A program made the translations under genes and the position numbers. A DNA stretch of 64,000 nt, from NCBI GenBank assembly GCA_022842595.1, contig JALHPF010000002.1, positions 1-64,000 of the forward strand, written 5' to 3'. Under the pieces are notes generated by a model that saw only the letters and a list, made by a program, of their open reading frames with translations, made no database searches and had not been told where the DNA came from. Positions 1 through 11,406 of the stretch are shown here, in pieces; within the stretch, counting starts at the first letter, position 1, and each line of letters begins with the position of its first letter. Origin of the DNA: Rubrivivax sp. (GTDB lineage Bacteria; Pseudomonadota; Gammaproteobacteria; Burkholderiales; Burkholderiaceae_C).

Positions 1-127
1 GGCGCCGCCGGGCGATGCCGGCCTGGCGCGCGGGCAGGCCTGGGTGGCGGCGCGGTGGCTGCCGTCGGCGCAGTCGCGGTCGGCCCGATCTGCAGCCGTC
101 CCGTGTGCCGTCGAGGAGCCCGCCTGA
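1..127 (+). CDS. hypF: HypF carbamoyltransferase, C-terminal fragment
   Basis: The frame is open at the left window edge and ends in TGA at 125-127. The visible 41 codons contain GDAGLARGQAWVAARWL, which resembles the conserved tail of HypF, the enzyme that makes carbamoyl groups from carbamoyl phosphate and passes them to HypE for the cyanide ligands of [NiFe] hydrogenase. The stop shares one base with the hypC start, and hypC, hypD and hypE follow directly, which supports the assignment. Only the tail is visible, so integrity of the gene cannot be judged. Confidence 0.75.
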   Translation, partial: APPGDAGLARGQAWVAARWLPSAQSRSARSAAVPCAVEEPA

Positions 128-390
128 TGTGCCTGGCCGTTCCCGCATGCGTGATCGAGCGTCTTGCCGGCGACGATGCCATGGTCGACCTGGGCGGGGT
201 GCGCAAGCGCATCTCCCTGGCGCTGGTGCCCGAGACGGTGGTGGGCGACTTCGTCATCGTGCACGTCGGTCATGCCATCGGCGTGCTCGACCGCGACGAG
301 GCCGAAGCGACGCTGCGCCTGCTGGCCGAGCTGGCCGCCACCGAGGCCCTCGACGATGGCCGGGCTGGTGTTTCAGGGGCCGCGGCTTGA
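127..390 (+). CDS. hypC: HypC/HupF hydrogenase maturation chaperone
   Basis: This 87-residue protein begins MCLAVPACV. The Cys2 after the initiator Met is the family hallmark, used with HypD to hold the Fe(CN)2CO unit while it is assembled for [NiFe] hydrogenase. The start at 127 is chosen because it leaves Cys at position 2 and overlaps the hypF stop; an upstream in-frame ATG at 55 would bury it. The remaining sequence is a small OB-fold-like beta domain with a polar tail. It is translationally coupled on both sides: its TGA at 388-390 overlaps the hypD TTG. No hydrogenase structural gene is in the window. Confidence 0.93.
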   Translation: MCLAVPACVIERLAGDDAMVDLGGVRKRISLALVPETVVGDFVIVHVGHAIGVLDRDEAEATLRLLAELAATEALDDGRAGVSGAAA

Positions 391-1541
391 AGTACGTCGA
401 CGAATTCCGCGACCCCGCTGCCGCGCGGGCGCTGGCCGCGCAGCTGGCCCGCGAGGTGCACCCCGGTCGGCGCTATCGCTTCATGGAGTTCTGCGGCGGC
501 CACACGCATGCGCTGGCTCGTCATGGCGTGAATGCCTTGCTGCCGCCCGTCATCGAGATGGTGCACGGCCCGGGCTGCCCGGTGTGCGTGCTGCCGATCG
601 GACGCATCGACCAGGCCATTGCACTGGCGCGCGAGCAGGGCGCCATCGTCTGCACCTATGGCGACACGATGCGCGTGCCGGCCTCGGGTGGCCGCTCGCT
701 GCTGCAGGTGCGGGCCGAGGGCGCCGACGTGCGCGTGGTCTATTCACCCGCCGACGCACTGCAGGTGGCGCGCGAGCATCCGGCGCGCGAGGTCGTGCTC
801 TTTGCGATCGGCTTCGAGACGACGACGCCGCCCACCGCCCTGGCGCTGCAGGTGGCCGCGCGTGAGCGGCTGAGCAACTTCAGCGTGCTGTGCTGCCATG
901 TGCTGACGCCGCCGGCCATCGTGCGCGTGCTGGACGACGCCCGCACCCGCGGCGAGGGGGTGCATGCGCTTGACGGGCTGGTCGGCCCCGGCCATGTCGC
1001 GGTCGTGACCGGGGCAGCGCCGTTCGCGGACATCGCCTCGGCCCACCGCGTGCCGGTGGTGATTGCCGGCTTCGAGCCGCTGGACCTGCTGCAGGCGGTG
1101 CTGCGGCTGGTGGTCCAGGTCAACGCCGGCCGGGCCGAAGCTGAAAACGCCTTCGCTCGGGCCGTCACCCTGGACGGCAACCGCCATGCGCAGGCGCTGG
1201 TCGACGCGGTGCTGCAGCCGCGCGAGGCCTTCGAATGGCGTGGCCTGGGCACGCTGCCGGCCAGCGCCCTGCAGCCGCGTGCCGACTTCGCCGGCTTCGA
1301 CGCCGAACGCCGCTTCGGCCTGCCTTGCCGCGTGGTGGCCGACCACCCGCAGTGCCGCTGCGCCAGCGTGCTGCGCGGGCTCGAGCGGCCCACGCAGTGC
1401 CGGCTGTTCGGCACCGCCTGCACGCCGTCGCATCCGCTGGGCGCGTGCATGGTGTCTTCGGAAGGCGCCTGTGCCGCGCACCATGCCCAGGGGTCCTGGC
1501 GCACCGAGCCGAGCACCGTTCGCCGGCAGGTGGCCGGATGA
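387..1541 (+). CDS. hypD: HypD, Fe-(CN)2CO assembly scaffold
   Basis: About 384 residues, the usual HypD length. It starts with TTG at 387, overlapping the hypC stop, and reads KYVDEFRD directly after the start, matching HypD N-termini; the same frame stays open upstream but that part does not resemble HypD. Conserved motifs are FCGGHTHAL near residue 37, GPGCPVC near residue 65, and a C-terminal group of cysteines that ligates the 4Fe-4S cluster. HypD is the iron-sulfur scaffold on which, with HypC, the cyanide and CO ligands are added to iron. It is part of the hypFCDE operon. The TTG start is unusual but the overlap decides it. Confidence 0.93.
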   Translation: MKYVDEFRDPAAARALAAQLAREVHPGRRYRFMEFCGGHTHALARHGVNALLPPVIEMVHGPGCPVCVLPIGRIDQAIALAREQGAIVCTYGDTMRVPASGGRSLLQVRAEGADVRVVYSPADALQVAREHPAREVVLFAIGFETTTPPTALALQVAARERLSNFSVLCCHVLTPPAIVRVLDDARTRGEGVHALDGLVGPGHVAVVTGAAPFADIASAHRVPVVIAGFEPLDLLQAVLRLVVQVNAGRAEAENAFARAVTLDGNRHAQALVDAVLQPREAFEWRGLGTLPASALQPRADFAGFDAERRFGLPCRVVADHPQCRCASVLRGLERPTQCRLFGTACTPSHPLGACMVSSEGACAAHHAQGSWRTEPSTVRRQVAG

Positions 1542-1599
1542 GCTCGCAGGCCTGCCCCGCGGTGTGGGCGCCGCCTTGGCCCACGCGGGGCGTCGTCCA

Positions 1600-2652
1600 G
1601 TGAGCTGGCGCGACGGCCAGCGTCCGCTGGACATCCAGCGCGGGCGCGTCGAAATGGCGCATGGCGCTGGCGGCCGGGCGGCACTGCAACTGGTCGAAGA
1701 ACTGTTCCTGCCCGCGCTGGACAACCCCGCGCTGCGCGCGTTGGACGACGGTGCCGTGCTCGACATGCCGGCTGGCCAGCGCCTGGTGGTCGCCACCGAT
1801 GGCCATGTCGTGTCACCACTGTTTTTCCTGGGCGGCGACATCGGCTGCCTGGCCGTGCACGGCACGATCAACGATGTGGCGATGATGGGTGCGGTGCCGC
1901 TGGCGCTGACGGCGAGCTTCGTGCTCGAGGAAGGGCTGCCGCTGGCCGATTTGCAGCGCATCGCGCAGTCGATGGGCCAGGCCGCCCGCGAGGCCGGCGT
2001 GCCGGTGGTCGCTGGCGACACCAAGGTCGTGCAGCGGGGCAAGGGCGACGGCGTCTTCATCGCCACCACCGGCGTGGGCGCTTTGCCTGCAGGCCGTCGG
2101 CTGGGTGCCGCGCTGCTGCGGCCCGGCGACGTGCTGCTGCTGTCAGGGCCGATCGGTCAGCATGGTGTGGCGGTGCTGTCGCAGCGGCAGTCGCTGGGCT
2201 TCGAGACCGACCTGCGGTCCGACACCGCAGCGCTGCACGGTCTGGTGGCCAGCCTGCTGGCCGCCGTGCCCGAAGGTGCGGTGCATGCGCTGCGCGACCC
2301 CACGCGCGGTGGCGTCGCGGCCGTGCTGCACGAGTTTGCACGCAGCTCCGGCGTGGGCATCGAGATCGACGAGGCGGCGCTGCCGGTGCCGCCGGTGGTG
2401 CGCGCGGCCTGCGAACTGCTGGGTCTGGAACCGCTGCAACTGGCCAACGAAGGCCGCCTGGTGGCGGCCGTCGAGCCGGCGTTCGCCGACGCGGCACTGG
2501 CGGCGCTGCGCAGGCACCCGCTCGGGGGCGAAGCGGTGGCGATCGGGCGGGCCGTGGCCGACGAGCACCGATTCGTGCAGATGCGCATGCGGCTCGGCGG
2601 CAGCCGCCTCGTGGAATGGCCGGCCGGCGAGGCGCTGCCCAGGATCTGCTGA
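1600..2652 (+). CDS. hypE: HypE, thiocarbamate dehydratase
   Basis: About 350 residues. HypE takes the carbamoyl group from HypF on its C-terminal cysteine and dehydrates it with ATP to a thiocyanate, the source of the hydrogenase cyanide ligands. The protein ends in PRIC, with the acceptor cysteine as last residue, and carries AHGAGGRAALQL near the N-terminus and the AIR-synthase-type nucleotide regions FLGGDIGCLAVHGTIND and VAGDTKVV. The GTG at 1600 is taken as start because it lies just before the family-like N-terminus; a GTG at 1564 is an alternative. It follows hypD by 58 bp and probably ends the operon. Confidence 0.92.
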   Translation: MSWRDGQRPLDIQRGRVEMAHGAGGRAALQLVEELFLPALDNPALRALDDGAVLDMPAGQRLVVATDGHVVSPLFFLGGDIGCLAVHGTINDVAMMGAVPLALTASFVLEEGLPLADLQRIAQSMGQAAREAGVPVVAGDTKVVQRGKGDGVFIATTGVGALPAGRRLGAALLRPGDVLLLSGPIGQHGVAVLSQRQSLGFETDLRSDTAALHGLVASLLAAVPEGAVHALRDPTRGGVAAVLHEFARSSGVGIEIDEAALPVPPVVRAACELLGLEPLQLANEGRLVAAVEPAFADAALAALRRHPLGGEAVAIGRAVADEHRFVQMRMRLGGSRLVEWPAGEALPRIC

Positions 2653-2698
2653 ACGCCGCGGCGCGACGCGAAGCCAGGCGCCCAGCCCGCCCGCTTGC

Positions 2699-4225
2699 TC
2701 AACGCGCCTGGCGCATCGCCACCACGCGCTGGACCTTGCCGCTGCGCCCGCGTTGAAGCGGTTCGGCGGTCTCGTCGACGACACGCAGCGACGGCACGCC
2801 CTGCGCCCGTGCAAAGGCCACCAGCACCTGGCGGCAGCGCGCCACGGCATCCACGTCGGCGGCTGCGCCGGTGCCCAGGCGCAGCGCCAGCGTGCGCGGG
2901 CCGCGCTGCAGCAGCTGAAAGTCGAAGATGCCGGCGTCGTCCTCCAGCACCGTGGACAGCGCCAGCGGCAGCAGCGTCACCGGCGTGCCGTCGTGGCCGG
3001 CCAGATGCAGGGCATCGTCGTGGCGGCCCAGCACTTCGATGGCCGGCAGCGGCGAGCCGCAGTCGCAGCGACCGGGCAGCAGGCGCACGCGGTCGCCGAT
3101 TTCGTAGCGGATCAGCGGTTGCACCTGGTTGGCCAGATTGGTGAGCAAGGCGCCATGCGACAGTTCGCCGGCGGCGACCGGCCGGCCGCGCGCGTCCACC
3201 GGCTCCAGGATCACCCAGTCGGCGTTGAGATGCAGCCGCCCGAAGGCGCATTCGGCGGCGATGGTGAGGAATTCCGAGGCGCCATAGCTGTTGTGGACCG
3301 AGCAGCCGAAAGCAGTGCCGACATGCCGGCGCACCGTTTCGCCGAGTGTTTCGCCACCGGTCAGCAGCTCGCGCAGCGGCAGACGCAGTGTTCCGCGCAG
3401 TACCTCGTCGGCCAGCATCGATGCGGCGGTCGGGTAGGTGGCCAGCACGGTCGGCGCCCAGTCGTTCAGCGCCTGCACAAGTGCCGGCAGCGGCTGCAGG
3501 ATCGAGAAGCTGCGCATCCGTCCGGCCAGCCAGGGGTTCAGCCGGCGCAGCCGTTGCACCGAAGCCTGGCTGGCGAAGTGGCCGTCGATCGCGCCGACGA
3601 AGGCCCAGCGATCACCAGCGCTGCCGAGAGCGGCCCAACGGCCCCAGGCGTCGAACATGCCGAACGGGTCGAGCGGATTGAACTGGGGCGGCGCTGCCTC
3701 AGGTGTGGTGGTTCGCGCCGCCGCCCGCGCCACCGTTCGTACGGGGGGCGGCCGGCGCAGGGCCTCCAGCGCGTCGTACACCGCCAGTGCTTCGGCGTCC
3801 TGCACGAACAGGCCCGCGAGGCCGCTGGTGCCCGAGCTTTCCCACACGGCGTAGCGGCCCAGCAGCGGTGTGCCGGCGCGGGCCGGGTCGGCGGTGAACG
3901 CACGCACCTCGGCCAGCGTCAACGCCGGGTCGGCCACGCTGTCGTCGAAACGCGCCATCAGGCTGGCCTTGTCCAGAACCGGCAGCGCGGCAAGCGGCGC
4001 ATCGTCGGGCAGACCCTGCAGACGCTCGGCATGCAGCCGCGTGTGTCGACGCGCATGGCCCAGCAGCGCAGCCAGGCGTCGGCGCTGGCGCGATGCCACG
4101 CCTTCGGGACCCTCGTGCAGGGCCGCCAGCACGTCCATGGCCGTGCGTGCGCTCAGCCAGGGGTCGAAGTCGATCAGGCTCACGAGACAGCTCGATTCAT
4201 CGCGCTCTTCGGTAAATACCGGCAC
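2699..4225 (-). CDS. PaaK-like adenylate-forming CoA ligase (substrate unknown)
   Basis: A 508-residue protein of the phenylacetate-CoA ligase / coenzyme F390 synthetase branch of ANL enzymes. Visible motifs are the phosphate-binding loop ESSGTSG near residue 130, NSYGASE in the middle (adenine-binding region), RYEIGDRV with the conserved acidic residue, CDCG, and a C-terminal GRSGKVQR carrying the catalytic lysine. Family knowledge suggests ATP-dependent activation of an aromatic or other carboxylate, but the substrate cannot be read from sequence. It is monocistronic, convergent with hypE (46 bp gap) and divergent from the acs-like operon, with which it shares the 4226-4422 control region. 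A shorter start about 15 codons in is possible. Confidence 0.75.
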   Translation of the reverse strand: MPVFTEERDESSCLVSLIDFDPWLSARTAMDVLAALHEGPEGVASRQRRRLAALLGHARRHTRLHAERLQGLPDDAPLAALPVLDKASLMARFDDSVADPALTLAEVRAFTADPARAGTPLLGRYAVWESSGTSGLAGLFVQDAEALAVYDALEALRRPPPVRTVARAAARTTTPEAAPPQFNPLDPFGMFDAWGRWAALGSAGDRWAFVGAIDGHFASQASVQRLRRLNPWLAGRMRSFSILQPLPALVQALNDWAPTVLATYPTAASMLADEVLRGTLRLPLRELLTGGETLGETVRRHVGTAFGCSVHNSYGASEFLTIAAECAFGRLHLNADWVILEPVDARGRPVAAGELSHGALLTNLANQVQPLIRYEIGDRVRLLPGRCDCGSPLPAIEVLGRHDDALHLAGHDGTPVTLLPLALSTVLEDDAGIFDFQLLQRGPRTLALRLGTGAAADVDAVARCRQVLVAFARAQGVPSLRVVDETAEPLQRGRSGKVQRVVAMRQAR

Positions 4226-4287
4226 CGGATGGGGAAGCCATCATGGGCCGGATTGATGGCCGCGAATCGGCCGTCGCACCGCGGTCA

Positions 4288-4301
4288 TTGAGCTTGATCA
4301 A
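4288..4301. promoter_or_regulatory. FNR/ANR-type box between divergent genes
   Basis: TTGAG-CTTG-ATCAA matches the TTGAT-N4-ATCAA consensus of FNR/ANR regulators at nine of ten conserved bases, and lies inside a slightly longer inverted repeat (CATTGA...TCAATG). It sits between the PaaK-like gene on the minus strand and the acs-like operon on the plus strand, 135 bp before the latter. It could place either gene under oxygen or redox control. No matching -10 or -35 elements were identified with confidence, so target and sign of control are unknown. Confidence 0.5.
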
Positions 4302-4408
4302 TGCCACGCGACACAGGGCTGCCGATGATGTGCCGGCTGATGAGCAGATGCGGGCGCGGATGGCAGTTGCTGCCCGTGCCGATGTCGACCCCGCGAGGAG
4401 ACGAACCG

Positions 4409-4422
4409 ATGGGAAGCGCCCG

Positions 4423-4426
<4 letters not shown>
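4409..4426 (+). other. Five-codon leader ORF with strong RBS, overlapping next start
   Basis: GAGGAG at 4395-4400 is followed after 8 bases by ATG at 4409, which reads Met-Gly-Ser-Ala-Arg-stop. Its TGA (4424-4426) overlaps the ATG at 4423 of the acs-like gene as ATGA. The best ribosome binding site of the region thus serves the leader, and the synthetase would be translated by coupling. Alternatively GGAAG at 4411-4415 serves the ATG at 4423 directly and the leader is chance. Confidence 0.4.
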
Positions 4427-6225
<1,799 letters not shown>

Positions 6226-6234
6226 GAGCGCGCG

Positions 6235-7275
6235 ATGACGGAGAAGATCCACCTCGACCGCGCCCACCTGCACCACCTGTGGCGGCAGATGCTGCGCATC
6301 CGCCGCTTCGAGGCCAAGTGCGTGGAGCTCTACCAGGCGCAGAAGATCCGCGGCTTCCTGCATCTGTACGACGGCGAGGAGGCGGTGGCCGTGGGCGTGT
6401 GCAGCGCGCTCGACCCGGCGCGTGACGCGGTGGTCGCGACCTACCGCGAGCACGGCCATGCGCTGGCCCATGGCGTGCCGATGGCACCGCTGCTGGCCGA
6501 GATGCTGGGCAAGCTCGAAGGCTGCTGCCGTGGGCGCGGCGGCTCGATGCACCTGTTCGACGCCGCGCGGCGCCTGTACGGCGGCAATGCCATCGTCGGC
6601 GGCGGGCTGCCGCTGGCCGCGGGCATTGCGATGGCCGACCAGCGCCTGGACCGTGGCGCGGTGACGGCCTGCTTCTTCGGCGAAGGCGCGGTCGGCGAGG
6701 GCGTGTTCCACGAGACCCTGAACCTGGCCGAGCTGTGGAAGCTGCCGGTGCTCTTCGTCTGCGAGAACAACCTCTACGCGATGGGCGTGCCGCTGGAGGA
6801 CAGCGAGGTGGAGACGGAGATCTGGCGCAAGGCGCGCGCCTACCGCATGCCGGCCGAGCGTGTCGACGGCATGGACCCGGTGCAGATGGAGGCGGCAGCC
6901 AGGCGCGCGGTCGAGCAGGTGCGCGGGGGTGGGGGGCCCTTCTTCCTGGAGGCGCGCACCTACCGCTTCCGCGCGCATTCGATGTTCGACACCCAGGCCT
7001 ACCGCACCCGCGGCGAGGTCGAGGGCTGGAAGCCGCTGGACCCGATCGAGCGGCTGCGCGCCTGGATGGTGGCGAATCACGAGCTCACCGACACCGAGGC
7101 CGCCGCCATCGAGGCCGGGGTGGCAGCCGAGATCGCCCATGCGGTGGCCTTTGCCGAGGCCGGCACGCTGGAGCCGGTGGAGGAACTCGAGCGCTTCGTG
7201 CTGATGGACCGCGTCGTCCAGGACGACACCCGGGGCACCGTCGGCCAGCAGCGCAGCGCCGGGGCCAGGGCATGA
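6235..7275 (+). CDS. TPP-dependent 2-oxoacid/acetoin dehydrogenase E1 alpha
   Basis: 346 residues, typical of PdhA/AcoA. Motifs include [11 protein letters not shown] at the start, [10 protein letters not shown] in the middle and a thiamine diphosphate motif GEGAVGEG...CENN (GEG instead of the commoner GDG). E1 alpha pairs with E1 beta to decarboxylate a 2-oxoacid, or cleave acetoin, and transfer the acyl unit to lipoyl-E2. AGGAG sits just before the ATG. The gene is 9 bp after the synthetase and overlaps E1 beta by four bases. Sequence alone does not separate pyruvate, branched-chain and acetoin versions; the acetoin type is favoured by length and gene order, but an acoX gene is absent. Confidence 0.85.
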   Translation: MTEKIHLDRAHLHHLWRQMLRIRRFEAKCVELYQAQKIRGFLHLYDGEEAVAVGVCSALDPARDAVVATYREHGHALAHGVPMAPLLAEMLGKLEGCCRGRGGSMHLFDAARRLYGGNAIVGGGLPLAAGIAMADQRLDRGAVTACFFGEGAVGEGVFHETLNLAELWKLPVLFVCENNLYAMGVPLEDSEVETEIWRKARAYRMPAERVDGMDPVQMEAAARRAVEQVRGGGGPFFLEARTYRFRAHSMFDTQAYRTRGEVEGWKPLDPIERLRAWMVANHELTDTEAAAIEAGVAAEIAHAVAFAEAGTLEPVEELERFVLMDRVVQDDTRGTVGQQRSAGARA

Positions 7276-8270
7276 CGCCGCCGCTGCGCATGAGCTACCG
7301 CGAGGCCTGCCGTCAGGCCCTGCGTGACGCGCTGATCGCCGACCCGCGCTGTTTCGTGATGGGCGAGGACGTCGGCAAGTATGGCGGCTGCTACGCGGTG
7401 ACCAAGGGCCTGCTCGAGGAGTTCGGCCCCCAGCGCATCGTCGACACACCGCTGGCCGAGAACGGCTTCACCGGCATCGGCATCGGCGCGGCGGTGGCCG
7501 GCCTGCGGCCCATCGTCGAGATCATGACCTGCAACTTCAGCCTGCTCGCGCTGGACCAGATCATGAACAACGCCGCCACGCTGTCGCACATGAGCGGCGG
7601 CCAGTTCGCGGTGCCGCTGGTCATCCGCATGGCCACCGGCGGCGGGCGCCAGCTCGCGGCGCAGCATTCGCACAGCCTGGAGGGTTGGTTTGCACATATT
7701 CCCGGGCTGAAGGTGCTGGTGCCGGGCACGGTGGAGGACGCGCGCCACATGCTCGCCGCCGCACTGGCCGACCCGAACCCCGTGCTGCTGTTCGAGCACA
7801 TCGTGCTCTACAACGTGGAAGACACCCTGAACCCGGCCGTGACCGCGGTCGACATCGAGCACGCCAAGATCCGCCGCAGCGGCCGCGACCTAACGCTGGT
7901 GACCTACGGCAACAGCCTGCCCAAGTGCCTGGCTGCGGCCGAGCTGCTGGCCCAGGACGGCCTGGACGCCGAGGTCATCGACCTGCGCGTGCTGCGGCCG
8001 CTGGACATGCCGACCATCGTCGACTCGGTCATGCGCACGCGGCGCGTGGTCATCGTCGACGAAGGCTGGAAGAGCGGGTCGATCTCGGCCGAGATCGCCG
8101 CCCGGCTGGCCGAGGACGCCTTGTACGAGCTCGACGCGCCAGTGCGTCGTGTCTGCAGCCGCGAGGTGCCGGTGCCGTATGCAGCGCATATGGAAGAAGC
8201 CGCACTGCCGCGCGTGGACAACATCGTGGCGGCGGCACGTTCGCTGCTCTCGGCCAGACCGGACGCCTGA
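7272..8270 (+). CDS. TPP-dependent 2-oxoacid/acetoin dehydrogenase E1 beta
   Basis: 332 residues starting [12 protein letters not shown]; the ATG at 7272 overlaps the E1 alpha stop. Family motifs are [50 protein letters not shown] and the C-terminal region [14 protein letters not shown]. It forms the alpha2beta2 E1 with the preceding gene; the conserved Glu in GEDVG activates the thiazolium. It is followed by the E2 gene after 2 bp. The frame also reads upstream inside E1 alpha, but that part is not homologous to E1 beta. Confidence 0.87.
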   Translation: MTPPLRMSYREACRQALRDALIADPRCFVMGEDVGKYGGCYAVTKGLLEEFGPQRIVDTPLAENGFTGIGIGAAVAGLRPIVEIMTCNFSLLALDQIMNNAATLSHMSGGQFAVPLVIRMATGGGRQLAAQHSHSLEGWFAHIPGLKVLVPGTVEDARHMLAAALADPNPVLLFEHIVLYNVEDTLNPAVTAVDIEHAKIRRSGRDLTLVTYGNSLPKCLAAAELLAQDGLDAEVIDLRVLRPLDMPTIVDSVMRTRRVVIVDEGWKSGSISAEIAARLAEDALYELDAPVRRVCSREVPVPYAAHMEEAALPRVDNIVAAARSLLSARPDA

Positions 8271-8272
8271 GC

Positions 8273-9547
8273 ATGACCGACTTCACGATGCCAGCGCTGG
8301 GCGCCGACATGGAAACCGGCAAGGTCGTGCAATGGCTGGTCCGCGCCGGCGACCACGTGAAGCCGGGCGCCGTGGTCGCGGTCGTCGAGACGCACAAGGG
8401 CGCGATCGACGTCGAGTGCTTTCTCGACGGCGTGATCGGCGACCTGGCGCAGCTGGACCAGGCGTTGCCGGTGGGCGCTGTGCTGGCGAGGGTGCTGACA
8501 GCGGGCGAGGGCGTCGCGACCAAGGCAGCACCCTCAACCCCGGTCGCACCCGCAGTCGCCGCCACAGCCGAGCCTGCACCCGCATCTGCACATTCGTCCG
8601 CACCCGCACTTGCACCTGCCGTCGGGGCATCGCCTCAGCCTGTCGCAGCGCTGCGCGCCCGCGTCACGCCGGTCGCGCGCCGGCGCGCCGTCGAACTGGG
8701 CCTGGACAGCGACGCGTTGACCGGCACCGGCCCCGACGGCAGCGTCACGCTGGCCGACGTCGAGCGCGCCGCGACCGCAGCCGTGTGTCGCGCACCCGCA
8801 CCCGCACCCGCACCCGCGAGCGCGAGCGCGACCGGGGCCGTGGGCTCGACCTTGCCCCAGCGCATTGCCCGAGGCGGCTTCGACCCGGTGCAGATGCGTC
8901 AGGCCATCGCTGCGGCGATGAGCCGCTCCAAGCGCGAGATTCCGCACTACTACCTGTCGACCACGGTCGACTTCGCTGCTGCCCAGTCCTGGCTCGACGA
9001 CTACAACGCCGAACGCGACCCGGTCGAACGGCTGCTGCCGGCGGTGCTGCTGCTGAAGGCCAGCGCGCTGGCGCTGGTGCAGGTACCGCAGCTCAACGGC
9101 TTCCACGAAGACGGCGCCTTCCGGCCGGGCACCGGCATCCACCTGGGTTGGGCCATCGCGCTGCGTGGCGGCGGGCTCGTGGCACCGGCGATCCGTGATG
9201 CCGACCAGCTGGCACTGCCGGCCCTGATGGCGGCGCTGCGCGACCTGGTGCAGCGTGCCCGCAACGGCGGTCTGCGCAGCTCCGAGCTCACCAGCCCCAC
9301 CATCACCATCACCAGCCTGGGCGACCGTGGTGCCGAAAGCGTGTACGGCGTGATCTACCCGCCCCAGGTGGCGATCGTCGGTTTCGGCCGCGTCGTCGAG
9401 CGGCCGGCCGTGGTCGGCGGGGCGATCGTTGCCAGGCCGCAGGTGACGGTCACGCTCGCTGCCGACCACCGCGTCAGCGACGGCCATCTCGGTGGCCAGC
9501 TGCTGGCCGCCATCGACCGCGCGCTGCAGTCACCGGCGGCCCTCTGA
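8273..9547 (+). CDS. Lipoyl-dependent dihydrolipoamide acyltransferase (E2)
   Basis: About 424 residues with E2 domain order: lipoyl domain at 1-80 with the lipoylated Lys42 in ETHKGAIDVE, an Ala/Pro linker, a peripheral-subunit-binding domain near 130-165 (TPVARRRAVELGL), a second Ala/Pro linker, and the catalytic domain from about 200 with the transferase motif DHRVSDG near the end. It transfers the acyl group from lipoyl to CoA; an E3 (dihydrolipoamide dehydrogenase) must be supplied from elsewhere because none is in the operon. The linkers are encoded by nearly perfect six-base repeats. It is followed by an acyl carrier protein gene. Confidence 0.87.
   Translation: MTDFTMPALGADMETGKVVQWLVRAGDHVKPGAVVAVVETHKGAIDVECFLDGVIGDLAQLDQALPVGAVLARVLTAGEGVATKAAPSTPVAPAVAATAEPAPASAHSSAPALAPAVGASPQPVAALRARVTPVARRRAVELGLDSDALTGTGPDGSVTLADVERAATAAVCRAPAPAPAPASASATGAVGSTLPQRIARGGFDPVQMRQAIAAAMSRSKREIPHYYLSTTVDFAAAQSWLDDYNAERDPVERLLPAVLLLKASALALVQVPQLNGFHEDGAFRPGTGIHLGWAIALRGGGLVAPAIRDADQLALPALMAALRDLVQRARNGGLRSSELTSPTITITSLGDRGAESVYGVIYPPQVAIVGFGRVVERPAVVGGAIVARPQVTVTLAADHRVSDGHLGGQLLAAIDRALQSPAAL
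8791..8830 (+). repeat. GCACCC hexanucleotide tandem run in E2 linker
   Basis: Four or more near-identical GCACCC units followed by GCGAGC units encode an alternating Ala-Pro then Ala-Ser linker. Looser copies of the same hexamer occur at about 8574-8625 in the first linker. The run is in frame, so unit-number changes would only lengthen or shorten the flexible linker. Confidence 0.7.
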
Positions 9548-9562
9548 ACCCGGAGTCCATCG

Positions 9563-9805
9563 ATGACCGACCCTGAGATCCGTGCCCTGGCCGCCGAGGT
9601 GCTGGCCGCCATCGCCCCCGAGGCCGCGCTGGCCAGCGTCGGCGACGACGAGGACCTGCGCGAGGCCCTCGACCTCGATTCGATGGACTTCCTCAACTTC
9701 GTCATCGCGCTCGGCGAGCGCACCGGGCGCAAGATTCCGCAGGCCGATACCAGGCGCCTGTTCACCCTGCGCGGGTTGCTCGACTATTTCGCCGAACCCG
9801 GCTAG
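9563..9805 (+). CDS. Acyl carrier protein
   Basis: 80 residues. DLDSMDFLNF at about 38-47 is the phosphopantetheine attachment motif with the modified Ser in DSM, and the rest is the expected four-helix acidic carrier. It starts 15 bp after E2 with a good ribosome binding site (CCCGGAG). It is not in a fatty-acid or polyketide context; its position at the end of an operon with an acyl-CoA synthetase and a lipoyl acyltransferase suggests that it carries an acyl group made or used by these enzymes. Which enzyme loads it cannot be told. Confidence 0.85.
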   Translation: MTDPEIRALAAEVLAAIAPEAALASVGDDEDLREALDLDSMDFLNFVIALGERTGRKIPQADTRRLFTLRGLLDYFAEPG

Positions 9806-9894
9806 GGCGCGGCGGGCTCTGCCCGGTGGCTGGCGCCGACTGGCAAGATGGCGGGTCGATCCGGTCGCCATCCCGGCGCCAGGATCCGGCCCGC

Positions 9895-11406
9895 ATGTCG
9901 CATCCATCCACCCGGTCTCGCCCTTGGCTTCAGGCGGCCCGTCGCTGCACGGCGGCGGCGGGGTGCGGCCTGGTCGCGGCGGTCACCTCGGCGCAACCGC
10001 CTGCGTTCGATGCCGCGTTGCTTGAAAGCATCGATGCCTTTGTCGAACGCGAGCGGCTGGCCTCGGGCATTCCAGGCATCGCGCTGGCGATCGTGCAGGT
10101 GGGCAGCCCGGCGCACCTGCGTGGATTCGGCGACGACGGGCGTGGCCGGGCCATCAGCGCCGACACGCCGTTCCCGATCGGCTCGCTCACCAAGTCGTTC
10201 ACGGCGCTGCTGGTTCGGCAAGCCATCGACGCCGGCCAGATCGATGCCGACGCGCCGCTGCAGCGCGTGCTGCCCTGGTTCCGTGTTACCGATGCGGCCG
10301 CCTCGGCGCGCATCACCGTTCGCCACCTGCTCAACCAGACCAGCGGCTTTTCGCGCGCTGACGGCGTGGCGCCTTTGCTGCAAGGCAGCACCGCCAGCAT
10401 CGACGAACTGGCGCGTGGGCTCGGTGCCGTGTCGCTGAACCGCCCGGTGGGCGAGCGGTTCGAATACAGCAACCTCAACTTCGTGTTGCTCGGCGCCGTG
10501 CTGCAGGCGGTGACGGGCCGGTCGTGGCAGGAACTCGTGCAGACCCAGGTGCTTCTTCCGCTGCAGATGAACCATGCCCACACCGACCACGACGCTGCCC
10601 GGCAAGCGGGCATGACGGCCCTGCACCGCATGTGGTTCGGCCTGCCGGTGGCGCAGCATGTGAGCCTGCTGCCGGGCTTCGCGCCCACCGGCAGCCTGGT
10701 CGCCAGTGCTGGCGACATGGCGGCTTATCTTCAGATGCTGCTGGCCGGCGGCATGGGGCCGGCGGGTCGGGTGGTGTCGGCCGACGCCGTGGCCCGGCTG
10801 CTCGCGCCGGCTTCGCCGCCCGCGGTCTCGCGACTGCTGTCGACGGACTTCTCCTTCCGCTATGGCGAAGGCTGGTTCGTCGGCCCGTTCGGCGCTGCCA
10901 CCGACGCGCGCTGGCATCTGGGCAGCCTGCCCTCGTTCGCGGCGTGGATGGTGCTGCTGCCGGACACCCGGCAAGCCGTCGTGATGCTGATGAATGCCAA
11001 CACCGAACTGCCGGTCAACGAAGTGAACGCCGTGATGAGCCGCCTGCCGATCGGCGTGGTGAACCTGCTGCGCGGCCAGCCGGTGCCGCAGGGGCCGAGC
11101 CTGCGCCAGGCCTATTTCGCGTTCAACGTGGCTGCCGCGCTCGTCGTGATGGCCGTGCTGGCCCTGGCCGGCTGGGCTGTGCACAGGCGCCGTGCCAGCG
11201 CGAGCGTGGTGCTGCTCTCGATCGCCCTGGCCGTGGTCGTGGGCTTGCCCGCAACGGGCTTGAGCGCAGCGATCCTGTCGGCCTTTGCGCCCGACCTGGC
11301 ATGCGTCCTGGCCGTGGCGCTGGCCTTGCTGTGCATGCCTGCGGCATGGCGCGCGGCGGCCTGGTCGCGGCGTGTCGTCAGCGGCGCCGGACCACCGCCG
11401 CCATGA
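9895..11406 (+). CDS. Membrane-anchored beta-lactamase-fold serine hydrolase
   Basis: About 503 residues. The N-terminus has a short hydrophobic, signal-like segment ending around SAQPPAF. The body is a class C beta-lactamase / penicillin-binding-protein fold with SLTK (SxxK nucleophile and general base) near residue 95 and YSN near residue 185. The C-terminus has about three hydrophobic segments, so the catalytic domain is probably periplasmic and tethered. Substrates in this family range from peptides to esters; none is indicated here. The start is the ATG at 9895, before the signal. The stop overlaps the ATG of the next hydrolase. Confidence 0.8.
   Translation: MSHPSTRSRPWLQAARRCTAAAGCGLVAAVTSAQPPAFDAALLESIDAFVERERLASGIPGIALAIVQVGSPAHLRGFGDDGRGRAISADTPFPIGSLTKSFTALLVRQAIDAGQIDADAPLQRVLPWFRVTDAAASARITVRHLLNQTSGFSRADGVAPLLQGSTASIDELARGLGAVSLNRPVGERFEYSNLNFVLLGAVLQAVTGRSWQELVQTQVLLPLQMNHAHTDHDAARQAGMTALHRMWFGLPVAQHVSLLPGFAPTGSLVASAGDMAAYLQMLLAGGMGPAGRVVSADAVARLLAPASPPAVSRLLSTDFSFRYGEGWFVGPFGAATDARWHLGSLPSFAAWMVLLPDTRQAVVMLMNANTELPVNEVNAVMSRLPIGVVNLLRGQPVPQGPSLRQAYFAFNVAAALVVMAVLALAGWAVHRRRASASVVLLSIALAVVVGLPATGLSAAILSAFAPDLACVLAVALALLCMPAAWRAAAWSRRVVSGAGPPPP

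Noticed and set aside
8791..8830. Short tandem repeats as a CRISPR-like or mobile element
   Set aside because: They are in-frame six-base units encoding an Ala-Pro linker between E2 domains.
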